A stretch of 64,000 bases of DNA from Ruegeria sp. R14_0 (GCF_017743975.1 NZ_JAGHRC010000001.1:620001-684000), one strand, 5' to 3'. Positions 17,004-27,977 are shown, numbered from the stretch's first letter. Notes: generated by a model not told the origin, from the letters alone. Translations and numbers: made by a program.

Positions 17004-17423
17004 TCAGCCGCGTGGGATGTCGAAGCCGGGCTGGGCCAGCTCAAACCCTTCGAATTCAAACCCCGGTGAGACGGTGCAACTGACCAGAGTGTAATCCCCG
17101 GTGCTGCGCGCGGCCTGCCAATGGTTTTCGGGCACTATCAGTTGCGGCGCGCCTTTCGACAGGTCTGGGGTCAGCAGGTGATCGGTGGCGGGACCGTCAT
17201 CCGTGGCGCTGAGCGACAGGACCAAAGGCGCGCCCGCGTGATACAGCCAGATCTCAGTCGCATCCACGCGGTGCCAATGGCTGCTTTCGCCTGCAGCCAG
17301 CAGGAAATAGATGCAGGTGCCGGTGGCGCGGCCTTCGTTCTCGGCACGCCAGGTTTCGCGGAACCAGCCGCCCTCGGGATGTTGCTGCAGGTTCAGGTGG
17401 TCGATGATGTCTTGTGCGGTCAT
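17004..17423 (-). CDS. Cupin-fold DUF985 protein
   Basis: 139 residues. The start [20 protein letters not shown], the [21 protein letters not shown] core and [16 protein letters not shown] near the end are the pattern of the DUF985/YML079-like cupin family, a double-stranded beta-helix with His residues suited to a metal or sugar ligand. No activity is established for close relatives that I can name. It precedes the desaturase gene with a 3-bp gap, probably co-transcribed, and is divergent from selO. Confidence 0.85.
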   Translation of the reverse strand: MTAQDIIDHLNLQQHPEGGWFRETWRAENEGRATGTCIYFLLAAGESSHWHRVDATEIWLYHAGAPLVLSLSATDDGPATDHLLTPDLSKGAPQLIVPENHWQAARSTGDYTLVSCTVSPGFEFEGFELAQPGFDIPRG

Positions 17424-17508
17424 GGGGCCTCTCGATTTTCGGGCTGATTATGCACGCGATCCGTTGATCCGCTATGGTATTCGTGCGCGCAAGGAATATG
17501 TTTGCGAC

Positions 17509-18927
17509 ATGACCCTGACGATCCCTTTCGACAATAGCTACGCCCGCCTTCCTAACAGCTTCTATGCACGGCAGGCGCCGATCCCTGTACGTGCGCCGCG
17601 CCTGATCGCGTTCAACGCGGAATTGGCCAAGATTCTGAACGTCACGCCGGGTGATGTCGAAGAAATGGCCGAAGCCTTCGCAGGCAATACGCTGCCGGAT
17701 GGGGCCGAGCCGATTGCGCAGCTTTATTCCGGCCATCAGTTCGGCAGCTATAACCCACAACTGGGTGATGGACGCGCTGTTCTGCTGGGCGAGACCGTTG
17801 GAGCGGACGGCGTTCGTCGAGACATTCAGCTGAAAGGCTCGGGCCCGACACCATTCAGTCGTCGCGGAGACGGGCGCGCCTGGTTGGGTCCCGTGCTGCG
17901 CGAATATGTGGTGTCCGAGGCGATGCATGCGCTGGGCATTCCGACGACCCGAGCCCTGGCAGCGGTTGAGACCGGAGAGATCGTGCTGCGCGAAGGACCG
18001 ATGCCCGGAGCCGTTCTGACCCGTGTGGCCCAAAGCCACCTGCGCGTCGGCACGTTTCAGGTGTTTGCCGGACGCGGGCAGTTGGACAGCCTGCGTCAAC
18101 TGACGGACTACGCCATCGCGCGCCACTATCCGGATGCCGACGGCCCCATGGACCTGTTGCGCGCCGTGGTCGAGGCCCAATCGCAGCTGATCGCGGCTTG
18201 GATGAGTGTGGGCTTTATCCATGGGGTGATGAACACCGACAATTGCTCGATCGCCGGTGAGACCATCGACTATGGCCCTTGCGCATTCATGGACAGCTAT
18301 CATCCGAATACCGTTTACAGCTCAATCGACCGGATGGGACGATACGCCTATTCCAACCAGCCCGACATCGCGGTTTGGAATCTGGCGCAATTGGCGACGG
18401 CCCTGATCCAGCAGATGGAGGACAAGGACGCTGCCGTAGAAGAAGCGACCGAGATCGTACACGCCATGCCCGGGCTGCTGCAGGAGAACTGGTTGAAACG
18501 GTTCCGTGCCAAGATCGGACTGGTGACTGAGGAAGAGGGCGATCTTGAGCTGATTTCGGACTTGCTGACGCGGATGGCGCAGAATCAGGCCGATTTCACC
18601 AATACGTTCCGGGCGCTGGGCGGAGGGGCTGCGCGGGATCAATTCACCGATCCGACAGCCTATGACAGCTGGGCCGAGTTGTGGACCGCGCGTATTGGCC
18701 GCGAACAGGATCCAAAGGCCGTTATGGCTGCCGTAAACCCGGCCTTCATTGCCCGTAACCATCGCGTTGAGCAGATGATTCAGTCGGCAGTTCAAAGGGA
18801 CTACGAGCCATTCCATCGGCTGAACTCGGTTCTGTCTCGACCCTACGAAGATCAGCCGGATGCGGACGACCTCAAACGACCTCCAGCCGATAGCGAAGTG
18901 GTGCACGCAACGTTTTGCGGAACCTGA
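17509..18927 (+). CDS. selO: Protein adenylyltransferase SelO (YdiU/UPF0061)
   Basis: 472 residues. SelO is a pseudokinase-fold enzyme that moves AMP from ATP to Ser/Thr/Tyr of target proteins in redox homeostasis. The markers are the N-terminal [34 protein letters not shown] (the unusual nucleotide-binding loop) and [20 protein letters not shown] (catalytic and metal-binding Asn/Asp). I start at [15 protein letters not shown], which matches family N-termini; the open frame further upstream overlaps the divergent cupin gene. Confidence 0.92.
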   Translation: MTLTIPFDNSYARLPNSFYARQAPIPVRAPRLIAFNAELAKILNVTPGDVEEMAEAFAGNTLPDGAEPIAQLYSGHQFGSYNPQLGDGRAVLLGETVGADGVRRDIQLKGSGPTPFSRRGDGRAWLGPVLREYVVSEAMHALGIPTTRALAAVETGEIVLREGPMPGAVLTRVAQSHLRVGTFQVFAGRGQLDSLRQLTDYAIARHYPDADGPMDLLRAVVEAQSQLIAAWMSVGFIHGVMNTDNCSIAGETIDYGPCAFMDSYHPNTVYSSIDRMGRYAYSNQPDIAVWNLAQLATALIQQMEDKDAAVEEATEIVHAMPGLLQENWLKRFRAKIGLVTEEEGDLELISDLLTRMAQNQADFTNTFRALGGGAARDQFTDPTAYDSWAELWTARIGREQDPKAVMAAVNPAFIARNHRVEQMIQSAVQRDYEPFHRLNSVLSRPYEDQPDADDLKRPPADSEVVHATFCGT

Positions 18928-18931
18928 CTGC

Positions 18932-19903
18932 TTAAGCCTCGTCGCGATAGGGATTAATTTCGTCCGGCCAGCGTCGCGCATATTGCGAGATCATCAGATA
19001 CACGTCTGCACCGTCGATAGCCTGCCGCGCATCGGCGATCATGCGCAGGTTCAGTGTGTCGACCTGATCGGCGGTGATCGCACGCAGCGGGTCATAGTAG
19101 ACCGTAATCAGAACGGTGCGGCCTTGTTTGGTCACGGACATGTCCCGCAATGCGCCGCCATCCTCGGTGATCGCGGGGCGCAAGGCGCGGCGCGCGGCGG
19201 CCAGAAGGTCAGGGCTGGCCGTGGCATATGCCAGCTCTCCCAACCCGCCGCGGAAGTCGCGCAGATAGGATCCGATGGCCAGCAAACACAGGAACAGCAC
19301 GATGATCGAGTCACCTATGGGCGCAATGCCCGCGAGCGCTCCGTCCCGGAATAGGTAAATGGCACCAAGGCCAATCGCAGCGGCCGCGGTGAACAACCCG
19401 TCGAAAAGCGCCGCTTTGGCTTCCAGCCGCAGGATCGCGCTGGCTTTGCCGGTCTTGCGCCAAGTGAAAAAGTGAAACGCCCACAAAAGCAGGCAGGTCA
19501 GACCAATCGTGGCAAAGTAGAGGAACATAGGGCCGAAAATCAGCGGCTCAGGCGTCATGCCGGTGTAGTAGCTGTAGATGTTCTTGCCCGCGTTGGTGAT
19601 GGCAAACAGCACCAGACCCAGCAACGAGAGCGCGCGAAAAGTGGAAAAGATCGCCTCATCCGCCGCATAGCCGAAGGGTCGGCGCTTGTCGGGGCCTGCG
19701 TCGATCCGCAAACTGATCTGACGACCCAGGAATGCAGATCCAAACCCCACCAGCGAGAACAAGCCATCCATCATGATCGCGTTCGAGTTGGACAGAATCC
19801 CGGCCAGAATACCCGCCGCACCCATGAAAAGGTTGCCGATCATCGCTACGATCAGCGCGCGCCCCTCAAGCTGTTTTCGGCGGTCCGCGGTTGGCATCGA
19901 CAT
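18932..19903 (-). CDS. Cation diffusion facilitator-like transporter
   Basis: About 323 residues with five to six membrane helices in the first 210 and a cytoplasmic C-terminal domain. NSNAIMMDGLFSLVGFGSAF corresponds to the helix-2 metal site of CDF proteins, which normally reads xxxxDxxxS/HxxxD. Here Asp is kept but the second metal ligand is not obvious, and the second site helix (KAALFDGLFTAAAAIGL) again has only one Asp. It may therefore export a metal with altered specificity, or not at all. AGGA lies 8 bases before the ATG at 19903. It converges on selO with a 4-bp gap. Confidence 0.75.
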   Translation of the reverse strand: MSMPTADRRKQLEGRALIVAMIGNLFMGAAGILAGILSNSNAIMMDGLFSLVGFGSAFLGRQISLRIDAGPDKRRPFGYAADEAIFSTFRALSLLGLVLFAITNAGKNIYSYYTGMTPEPLIFGPMFLYFATIGLTCLLLWAFHFFTWRKTGKASAILRLEAKAALFDGLFTAAAAIGLGAIYLFRDGALAGIAPIGDSIIVLFLCLLAIGSYLRDFRGGLGELAYATASPDLLAAARRALRPAITEDGGALRDMSVTKQGRTVLITVYYDPLRAITADQVDTLNLRMIADARQAIDGADVYLMISQYARRWPDEINPYRDEA

Positions 19904-19989
19904 GGGCAACGTCCTGATATGGCATCAAACACCCGAACAGATACCGGTTTGTCGGGGCAAGTCCAACACGTGGGATACGCGCTATCTCG

Positions 19990-20877
19990 CTAGTCCCTCA
20001 GGATCTCGAGGACTGCGGCTGAAACGATCAGCACCGCTCCTAACAGTTCGCGCAGACCAAACGGTTCGCCGGCAAACGCAGCGGCCGAGGCCAAGCCCAC
20101 GACCACTTCGCTCATCAGCAACAACCCGACGCGGGCAGGGGAGAGCTTGGTGGCGGGCCAGATCGTCATGAACACCATCGGCAGAGTGTAGAACGCAGAC
20201 AGCAGAACGAACTGTAGGGTCCAGATCAGATCAGCCTGGGCAATGACCGGCAGCACAGGTTCCGGCAAGACGATGAGGCTGAGCAGCGACAGGACCAGCG
20301 CGCCCGCGACGAAAGCAAAGACCTGTCCAGAGGCCGAGATCGTGCTGGTCCGGTACAGGCCAAGTGTCCCCAGCGCCCAGCACATACCCGACGCCAGCGC
20401 CAGCCAGTCGCCCGTGTTCTGTGGCAGGGGGATGCCGCCCGATCCCCCAAGCACAACGAACAAGCCGCCGACGCCGCAGACAAGACCCGCAAGTCGCCCG
20501 ACGCTCAGGCGTTCGCCCAAGAACACACGCCCCAAAATCGTGCCCCAGATCGGCGTGAGGTAGAACAGAAGGATCGACCGCACCACGTCCGTATAGACAA
20601 GGCTGATGGAGTAAAGGCTGAAGGCTGCACCGGTAAACATCCCGCTGAACACCAGATCACGCCACTGCAAGGCCAGTGTTCCGCGTTCTGCCCAGATGAA
20701 GGGAACCAGCGCCAACAGGGCCACGCTGTACATCGCGATCCCCGGCCAGGGTCCGGTCAGGCCAAGATCGTAGAAAAAGCGCACCGGGATCCAGTAAAGA
20801 CCCCACATCATCCCGCCGATCACCAGAACGATGCTGGCCCAAGCGCGATTGTTCGAAATTGTGTCGCTGGAAACCAT
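19990..20877 (-). CDS. EamA/DMT-family permease
   Basis: 295 residues with ten hydrophobic helices in two repeated EamA halves; the second begins near residue 150. GGMMWGLYWIPVRFFYDLGL and FLGERLSVGRLAGLVCGVGG are typical of the first half, and FAGEPFGLRELLGAVLIVSA of the second. These permeases move amino acids, metabolites or drugs; no specificity can be assigned. It is on the same strand as the CDF gene, 86 bp upstream of it. Confidence 0.82.
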   Translation of the reverse strand: MVSSDTISNNRAWASIVLVIGGMMWGLYWIPVRFFYDLGLTGPWPGIAMYSVALLALVPFIWAERGTLALQWRDLVFSGMFTGAAFSLYSISLVYTDVVRSILLFYLTPIWGTILGRVFLGERLSVGRLAGLVCGVGGLFVVLGGSGGIPLPQNTGDWLALASGMCWALGTLGLYRTSTISASGQVFAFVAGALVLSLLSLIVLPEPVLPVIAQADLIWTLQFVLLSAFYTLPMVFMTIWPATKLSPARVGLLLMSEVVVGLASAAAFAGEPFGLRELLGAVLIVSAAVLEILRD

Positions 20878-21087
20878 TGGTGCTCCGGGTATGAGGCCGT
20901 GTGCTGCCGGGATAGAGTATCGGCAACATAAGGATCAAGCATGGCGTTCATACGCGCGCCACTTGCCTGAATTTTGTGCAGTGACGCCTTGTTTCAATCC
21001 GCTGCAGGACCCGCATGCGGCACACTGAGGGGTTGCGCCCGGCCACAAGCGTGGCACTTTGGCGTTCAGTGATTTGATCGGAACCCT

Positions 21088-21792
21088 ATGTCGCCTACGT
21101 CAACCCTGCGGATTGCAAGCTATAACATCCAGAAATGCGTTGGGCTGGACTTTCGCCGTCAGCCACAGCGTATCCTGCAGGTTATCGAAAGCATGCAGGC
21201 TGACATTGTCGTGCTGCAAGAGGCCGACAAGAGGTTGCCGCCACGGCCCGCTGCTCTGCCGCATTTCATGCTGGATGAAGCAGGCTGGGAAATTGTTGAT
21301 CTGGGTGGCGCGGGCAGTCTGGGCTGGCACGGGAATGCGGTCATCTGGCGCGGCGACAGGATCGACGTGCGTCAGACCGGACACCACGATTTGCCGGGGT
21401 TCGAACCGCGCGGCGCGGTTCGGGTCGAGTTTGACACCCAGATCGGCCCGCTGCGCGTCATGGGTATGCATCTGGGTCTTCTGCCCGCCTCCCGGCGGCA
21501 GCAAATCCACCAGCTGCGGCGGTGCGACGATGAACTGGACGAAATGCCAACTGTCTGGGCCGGGGATTTCAATGAATGGTCACGTCAACCGGTGCTGGAT
21601 CACCTGGCCCCGGATATGCGTTTTTTGCCGCCGGTGCCGAGTTTTCCCGCCGCTCAGCCGTTGGGCGCTTTGGACCGGATCGCGCTGGGCGAAGGGCTTG
21701 AGGCAGTGGTGCACGGCGTCCACAGCGCGCGACCTGCGCATATCGCATCTGACCATCTGCCGATCTGGGCAGACTTGCGGCGGGTGGCCTAA
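21088..21792 (+). CDS. Endonuclease/exonuclease/phosphatase (EEP) family protein
   Basis: 234 residues covering one EEP domain. IASYNIQKCVGLD (metal Asn), DIVVLQEADKR (metal Glu), GMHLGL (catalytic His region), WAGDFNEW (Asp/Asn pair) and ASDHLPIWAD (Asp-His) are the five conserved motifs, so an active Mg-dependent phosphodiesterase is likely. Members cleave DNA, phospholipids or inositol phosphates. No signal peptide is visible, so it should be cytoplasmic. It is a single gene between a divergent permease and fur. Confidence 0.85.
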   Translation: MSPTSTLRIASYNIQKCVGLDFRRQPQRILQVIESMQADIVVLQEADKRLPPRPAALPHFMLDEAGWEIVDLGGAGSLGWHGNAVIWRGDRIDVRQTGHHDLPGFEPRGAVRVEFDTQIGPLRVMGMHLGLLPASRRQQIHQLRRCDDELDEMPTVWAGDFNEWSRQPVLDHLAPDMRFLPPVPSFPAAQPLGALDRIALGEGLEAVVHGVHSARPAHIASDHLPIWADLRRVA

Positions 21793-21863
21793 GCGCAATT
21801 CCCCTGTGGCGCCAGCGCAGCAGACGTATTAAGACAGAAGCCCGAACTACTTTGAGGGTAACT

Positions 21864-22277
21864 ATGTCCGACACGATCATCGCCCGTTGTGAAGCCAAAG
21901 GCCTGCGCATGACGGGGCAGCGCCGTACGATTGCTCAGGTGTTGCAGCAGAGCGATGACCACCCGGATGTGGAAGAGTTGTATGCACGAGCCTCGGATGT
22001 CGATGCAGGCATCTCGATTGCTACGGTTTACCGGACCGTGAAACTTTTCGAAGAGGCCGGGATTCTCGAGCGTCTGGAATTTGGCGACGGGCGCGCGCGC
22101 TATGAAGATGCCGAACGTGACCATCACGACCACCTGATCGACATGCAATCGGGCGAGGTGATCGAATTCGTCGACCCCGAGATCGAGGCCCTGCAGGAAA
22201 AAATCGCAGCCAAACTTGGGTACCGGCTAAAAGGGCATCGGCTGGAACTGTACGGCGTTCCGCTGGAACAGGACTGA
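21864..22277 (+). CDS. fur: Fur-family metalloregulator (Fur/Mur type)
   Basis: 137 residues. The winged helix contains MTGQRRTIAQVL and GISIATVYRTVKLFEEAGI (recognition helix). The dimerisation domain starts at HHDHLIDMQSGEVIEF and carries the conserved His/Asp metal site. It lacks the HHH haem motif of Irr and the Cys pairs of Zur/PerR, so it belongs with Fur/Mur, which in Rhodobacterales often senses manganese and controls Mn or Fe uptake. I start at MSDTIIARCEAKGLRMT with GAGGG upstream. Which metal it senses cannot be decided from sequence. Confidence 0.85.
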   Translation: MSDTIIARCEAKGLRMTGQRRTIAQVLQQSDDHPDVEELYARASDVDAGISIATVYRTVKLFEEAGILERLEFGDGRARYEDAERDHHDHLIDMQSGEVIEFVDPEIEALQEKIAAKLGYRLKGHRLELYGVPLEQD

Positions 22278-22412
22278 TCCATCACCAAACGCGATTGATG
22301 GCCCCACGGCAATTCATGAAACTTGTCGCAATATCGCTTGCGACGTCGCGGATGATACGGTTTCTGTGAGGTAACGGCCCGGATTTTTCGGCCCAATCCT
22401 ACGGACACGCGC

Positions 22413-23294
22413 ATGAACAACGTACACGGCATTTTGCTGATCGTCGGCTCGATGGCCGCCTTCGCGCTTGAGGACATGTTCATCAAGCACCTGTCGGCCA
22501 GTGTCTCGACCGGTCAGATCATGATCATCCTTGGCGTGGTCTGCGGCCTTGTGTTTGTGGGCATGTCGGTGGTTACCCGTAAACGCATCTTTGACCCGCT
22601 GGCGTGGCAACCCTTGCCGCTGTTGCGTGCCGGGTCCGAGGCGTTTGGTGCGGTGACCTTTGTCACCGCGCTGTCTCTGGTCGATCTGTCCACCGTTGCG
22701 GCTGTCTTTCAGGCCATGCCGCTGGCGGTAACTGTAGGGGCAGCATTGTTCTTGGGCGAGCAGGTCGGCTGGCGACGGTGGAGCGCCATCGGTGTTGGTT
22801 TCGTCGGCGTGCTGATGATCATCCGACCGGGTTTGGCCGGGTTCCAGCCTGAGTCCCTGTTTGTGGTGGCCACCGTTATTGCCATAGCCGCGCGCGATCT
22901 GATCACGCGCAAGCTGGATGCGCGCGTTGCCTCGTCCGTTGTGGCCTTGCAAGCCTATCTGGGCATAGCGTTGGCCGGCGCGGCCCTGATGGTGTTTATG
23001 GGCCAGCCTGTGGTTCCACTGCAATCCGCGCATGTTGGCCCGTATCTAGGCGCGATCGGCTTTGGCGTTCTGGCCTATTACGCCATCGTGACGGCCATGC
23101 GGATCGGCGAGGCCTCAGCCCTGACACCGTTCCGGTACACCCGACTGGTGTTCTCTATTGCGGCCGGCATGATGATGTTTGGTGAGCGTCCTGACATGAT
23201 GACGATAGCGGGCGCGACGCTGATCATCGGGTCGGGTATGTATACCTTTTTGCGCGAACGCCGCCTGGCCCGCGCAATGGCGGTTGCGGCCTGA
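22413..23294 (+). CDS. EamA/DMT-family permease
   Basis: 293 residues, ten helices in two EamA repeats. GSMAAFALEDMFIKHLSA marks the first helix and FLGEQVGWRRWSAIGVGFVGVLMIIRP-like sequence closes the first repeat; MMFGERPDMMTIAGATLIIG closes the second. This is the RhaT/RarD-like subset often annotated as a putative riboflavin, amino acid or drug exporter; the substrate is unknown. It stands alone between fur and eno. Confidence 0.82.
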   Translation: MNNVHGILLIVGSMAAFALEDMFIKHLSASVSTGQIMIILGVVCGLVFVGMSVVTRKRIFDPLAWQPLPLLRAGSEAFGAVTFVTALSLVDLSTVAAVFQAMPLAVTVGAALFLGEQVGWRRWSAIGVGFVGVLMIIRPGLAGFQPESLFVVATVIAIAARDLITRKLDARVASSVVALQAYLGIALAGAALMVFMGQPVVPLQSAHVGPYLGAIGFGVLAYYAIVTAMRIGEASALTPFRYTRLVFSIAAGMMMFGERPDMMTIAGATLIIGSGMYTFLRERRLARAMAVAA

Positions 23295-23326
23295 CGGATC
23301 GTCGCACGTTTGCGCAAACAGAAGGC

Positions 23327-24716
<1,390 letters not shown>

Positions 24717-24735
24717 TCTCAACACTGCTAAACTG

Positions 24736-24758
24736 GTCCTCAGTTGTTTTCTGAGGAC
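24736..24758 (+). terminator. Hairpin between eno and a GNAT gene, covering its Shine-Dalgarno
   Basis: GTCCTCAG (24736-24743) and CTGAGGAC (24751-24758) form a perfect 8-bp stem with loop TTGTTTT, followed by ACTGTTTTG. It can act as a weak terminator for eno. Its right arm contains the GAGGA used by the TTG start at 24765. Confidence 0.55.
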
Positions 24759-24764
24759 ACTGTT

Positions 24765-25304
24765 TTGTTAGATGTTATTGAAGCCAAGACGCCGGACCAC
24801 TTTGATGAGGTTCGGCGTTTGTGTTGGGAATACCGCGATTTTCTGATGACGCTGGACGAAAAGTCCGTGCGCGTCGCAAAAACCTATTATCCCGAAGATG
24901 TTTACACCAAGCTGATGGATCAGATCGAAGTCGAGCATGCCACGCCCAGCGGTGGCGTGAGGCTGGCACTCAAAAACGGACAAGCCGTTGGGTGCGGTAT
25001 GTTCCGGACAATTGAGCCGGGCGTCGCCGAAATCAAACGGGTCTTTGTGAGTGATGCAGCCCGCGGGACGGGGGCGGGATTCGCGATAATGACGTCCCTT
25101 ATTGATCAATGCCGCAAGCAGGACTTTGATGTCATTCGCATGGACACCGGAAAACCACTGGAAGCGGCGATCCGTTTGTACCTTTCGATGGGGTTCAATC
25201 CACGCGACGCATATTTCGAAGTGCCGGAGATCGCGAAAGACACATTAGTGTTTTTTGAGATGCCCCTGCGCAAGGGCATGGTGAAAAAACCGCAGAACTC
25301 CTAA
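24765..25304 (+). CDS. GNAT-family N-acetyltransferase
   Basis: About 179 residues. The acetyl-CoA pyrophosphate loop lies in VAEIKRVFVSDAARGTGAGF (motif A, R/Q-x-x-G-x-G/A), and the YLSMGFNPRDAYFEVP end is motif B. The substrate is not evident. The TTG at 24765 has GAGGA 7 bases upstream; another TTG at 24744 would add seven residues. No ATG is available near the N-terminus. It sits just after eno and could be read from the eno transcript. Confidence 0.78.
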   Translation: MLDVIEAKTPDHFDEVRRLCWEYRDFLMTLDEKSVRVAKTYYPEDVYTKLMDQIEVEHATPSGGVRLALKNGQAVGCGMFRTIEPGVAEIKRVFVSDAARGTGAGFAIMTSLIDQCRKQDFDVIRMDTGKPLEAAIRLYLSMGFNPRDAYFEVPEIAKDTLVFFEMPLRKGMVKKPQNS

Positions 25305-25452
25305 AAATTTTTGCGCTGTTTCACTTTGTTTTTCCTAGGGAAATCAATTTAGCCTGCAAATTGGCGGCATAATTTCTGTTTTGTGTGAACTTTTTCCTAT
25401 TTGTATCACTTTGAGATGCATAGGTTGGCTGCATTACAGAAAGGAGAACGCC

Positions 25453-25620
25453 ATGACTGGTTCGAAATTCCTTCTCGTAGCTTCAGTGATCAGCGCTGTT
25501 TTTCTGGCGGCCTGCGCAGGGCCGGGCACGTATCCGATCACCGGGGCGCAGGTGTCAGCCAACGACCCGGTTCTGGAAATGCAATCGCCAACGTACATGT
25601 ATCGCGGCGAAGCTCGCTAG
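25453..25620 (+). CDS. Small lipoprotein, unknown
   Basis: 55 residues. The start MTGSKFLLVASVISAVFLAAC is a type II signal peptide with lipobox LAAC (Cys21). The mature part is about 35 residues (AGPGTYPITGAQVSANDP and on) without a known domain. AAGGAG lies 6 bases before the ATG, which fixes the start. The upstream 130 bp are AT-rich compared with the neighbourhood and probably hold its promoter. Expected in the inner or outer membrane facing the periplasm. Confidence 0.75.
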   Translation: MTGSKFLLVASVISAVFLAACAGPGTYPITGAQVSANDPVLEMQSPTYMYRGEAR

Positions 25621-25635
25621 GGCTTCCACGGGGGG

Positions 25636-25653
25636 AAGGGCGGCAACGCCCTT
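25636..25653. terminator. GNRA-loop hairpin between convergent genes
   Basis: AAGGGCG and CGCCCTT pair around a GCAA tetraloop 16 bp after the lipoprotein stop. There is no T tract, so termination is uncertain; it may stabilise the 3' end instead. Confidence 0.4.
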
Positions 25654-25668
25654 GAATACCGATCTGTT

Positions 25669-26118
25669 TCAGAGCTTACGGCTCATCAGCACATAGCGAT
25701 CGCGCGGTTTGAACCCGGTGCGCAGGTACAGTTTCTGTGCGGTTTCGTTGGTGCGATCAACTTCGAGGTGAAGGGCTGTCAAGCCAGCCTCGGCCAGCGC
25801 TTTGGGCAGATCCAAAAGAACTTCGGTGGCAATGCCACGGCCGCGGACGGCGGGGCGGATGTAAATCTCGTCCACGAACGCGTCCATGCCGCCGAACTCG
25901 ACCGACCAACCGAAGGTCAGGATGACATAGCCCAAGGGCGCGCGCCCTGGGCCGATCAGGTAGACGCACCCATGGGGGATCCCTTCAAGCAAAGGGGCCA
26001 ACGCGTTGCGGGTCTGATCCATGTTCTGCGCGATCTGCGTTTCGGTGTGAAACGCGGTGACCAGACCCATCAAACGGTCCAGATCCTCGGGGCGGGCCAG
26101 GCGGAGTGCGGCGCTCAT
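25669..26118 (-). CDS. GNAT-family N-acetyltransferase
   Basis: 149 residues, a single GNAT domain. VDEIYIRPAVRGRGIATEVL is the acetyl-CoA loop (R-x-R-G-I-A), and LYLRTGFKPRDRYVLMSR is the C-terminal motif B. The acceptor is unknown. The start codon overlaps the stop of the nucleoside hydrolase gene by ATGA, so the two are coupled, but no functional link between them is known to me. Confidence 0.82.
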   Translation of the reverse strand: MSAALRLARPEDLDRLMGLVTAFHTETQIAQNMDQTRNALAPLLEGIPHGCVYLIGPGRAPLGYVILTFGWSVEFGGMDAFVDEIYIRPAVRGRGIATEVLLDLPKALAEAGLTALHLEVDRTNETAQKLYLRTGFKPRDRYVLMSRKL

Positions 26119-27056
26119 AGCCGAGCCAGCCGTTCGGTGAGCAGGTCGAAGAACCCCTGAGCGTCAACATCGCCCATGAACATGGCATTTGGTGCGCGGT
26201 CGGTGACCCGCCACCAGTCGGCTACAGTCATGCCCAAGGTCAATTCTGACTGTGTTTCGATCTCAACATTGATGTGGCGGCCCGAGAACAACTCAGGGCG
26301 GATCAGATAGGCGGTGACGCAGGGGTCGTGCAGCGGCGCGCCTTCCGAGCCGTATTTCTCTTTGTCGAAGCGTTCGAAGAAATCGGTCATCTCTGCCACG
26401 GCATGTCCAACTTTGCTGTCCAGTGCCCGGAATGCATCATTGCGGTGTGGTGTGACCAGCGCGTCATGGGTCACGTCCAATGGCATCACGACAATATGAG
26501 CGCCGGATTTGAACACGATATCAGCGGCTTCGGGGTCGACATAGATGTTAAACTCAGCAGCCGGAGTGATGTTCCCAACCTCAAAATATGCTCCGCCCAT
26601 CAGAACGATTTCCTGAACCCGGTCGACAATATCGGGGGCTTTTTGGAACGCTGTCGCAATGTTGGTCAGCGGCCCCAGCGGGCACAGCGTCACCGTGCCG
26701 GGGTCGTGTGCGCGCAGGGTTTCAATGATGAAGTCAACCGCGTGCCCCTCGGCCAGCGGCATTTCGGGATCGGGTAGCACGGGGCCGTCCAGCCCCGTTT
26801 TGCCGTGAACATGCTCGGCCGTGACCAGAGGCCGATTCAACGGGCGGTCGCATCCGGCATAGACTGGAATCTGCGTGTGACCAGCCAGTTCGCAAACGAT
26901 CCGGGCATTCTTGGCTGTAAGCTCCAGCGGTACATTACCGGCGACGGCAGTAACGCCAAGAACATCAACCTCTTCCGGGCTGGCCAGGGCCAGCAGGATG
27001 GCGACGGCGTCGTCCTGACCGGGATCGGTGTCGATGATGATTTTGCGCGGTGCCAT
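26115..27056 (-). CDS. Nucleoside hydrolase (IunH family)
   Basis: 313 residues. It splits ribonucleosides into base and ribose for salvage. The calcium and ribose site DTDPGQDDAVAILLAL lies near the N-terminus, VLMGGAYFEVGNITPAAEFN in the middle and HDPCVTAYLI near the end, all typical of inosine-uridine preferring hydrolases. GGAGG lies 7 bases before the ATG at 27056, which I chose over an upstream extension with unconserved residues. Coupled by ATGA to the following GNAT gene. Confidence 0.9.
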   Translation of the reverse strand: MAPRKIIIDTDPGQDDAVAILLALASPEEVDVLGVTAVAGNVPLELTAKNARIVCELAGHTQIPVYAGCDRPLNRPLVTAEHVHGKTGLDGPVLPDPEMPLAEGHAVDFIIETLRAHDPGTVTLCPLGPLTNIATAFQKAPDIVDRVQEIVLMGGAYFEVGNITPAAEFNIYVDPEAADIVFKSGAHIVVMPLDVTHDALVTPHRNDAFRALDSKVGHAVAEMTDFFERFDKEKYGSEGAPLHDPCVTAYLIRPELFSGRHINVEIETQSELTLGMTVADWWRVTDRAPNAMFMGDVDAQGFFDLLTERLARL

Positions 27057-27119
27057 GCTTTGCCTCCGGGGTCTTGAAGCGCGGACACTCGCAAGTGTCA
27101 CCGCACTTGTCCAGCGGTT

Positions 27120-27977
27120 TCAGACCCCGTTCGCGGCATCCACAGGCGGGAGTTTGCCGTTGGCGCGATGCTCCTCGGTTTTCACCTCGTCCCACAGCGC
27201 GTCCATCTCGGCCAAATCACTTTGTGACGGTGTTTTGCCCCGGGCGGCCAGACGTGCTTCGACCTGTTCGAACCGACGAGTGAACTTGGCGTTGGTGCGG
27301 CGCAGGGCGGCCTCGGGTTCGATCCCCAGATGGCGGCCCAGATTAACCATTACGAACAGCAGATCGCCAAATTCATCCTCCAGCGCATCGGCATCCATGC
27401 TGTCACGCGCCTCTTCCAGTTCGGCTGCCTCTTCGGTGATTTTGGCCAGCACATGGCTGGCATCCGGCCAGTCGAATCCCACGCGGGCGGCGCGTTTTTG
27501 CAATTTATGCGCACGCAATAGCGCAGGCAGGTTCGCCGCCACACCGTCCAGCGCGCCTTTCTGTTCCTTGCCTGCGCGCTCAGCCGCTTTGATGGTTTCC
27601 CAATCCACGGTCTGCTGGTCTGCCGATTTGTCACGGGATTCATCGCCAAACACGTGTGGGTGACGGGCAACCATCTTGTCCGACATGGTGCGGACCACAT
27701 CCTGAAAGGTGAAATGCCCAGCCTCTTCAGCCATTTGCGCGTGGAAGACCGACTGGAACAGCAGATCGCCCAACTCACCTTTCAACTCATCGTAAGCATT
27801 GCGTTCGATGGCGTCGGCGACCTCATAGGCCTCTTCGATTGTGTAAGGCGCGATGGTGGCAAAATCCTGTTCTATGTCCCACGGGCACCCCGTTTCAGGG
27901 TCGCGCAGGCGACGCATGATTTCCAACAGGCGCTCGATACCTGCGTCGCTGTCATGGATCAGAGGATTTTCGGCCAT
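27120..27977 (-). CDS. mazG: Nucleoside triphosphate pyrophosphohydrolase MazG
   Basis: 285 residues with two MazG domains. The first has CPWDIEQDF and EEAYEVADAIE with GELGDLLFQSVFHA; the second has EEAAELEEARDS with EDEFGDLLFVMVNLGRHL. The paired EExxE and ExxD motifs bind Mg and mark the long house-cleaning form that hydrolyses NTPs. I start at MAENPLIHDSDAGIERLLEIM (27977), where the family begins, with AAAGGG before it. It is divergent from the M20 hydrolase gene. Confidence 0.92.
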   Translation of the reverse strand: MAENPLIHDSDAGIERLLEIMRRLRDPETGCPWDIEQDFATIAPYTIEEAYEVADAIERNAYDELKGELGDLLFQSVFHAQMAEEAGHFTFQDVVRTMSDKMVARHPHVFGDESRDKSADQQTVDWETIKAAERAGKEQKGALDGVAANLPALLRAHKLQKRAARVGFDWPDASHVLAKITEEAAELEEARDSMDADALEDEFGDLLFVMVNLGRHLGIEPEAALRRTNAKFTRRFEQVEARLAARGKTPSQSDLAEMDALWDEVKTEEHRANGKLPPVDAANGV

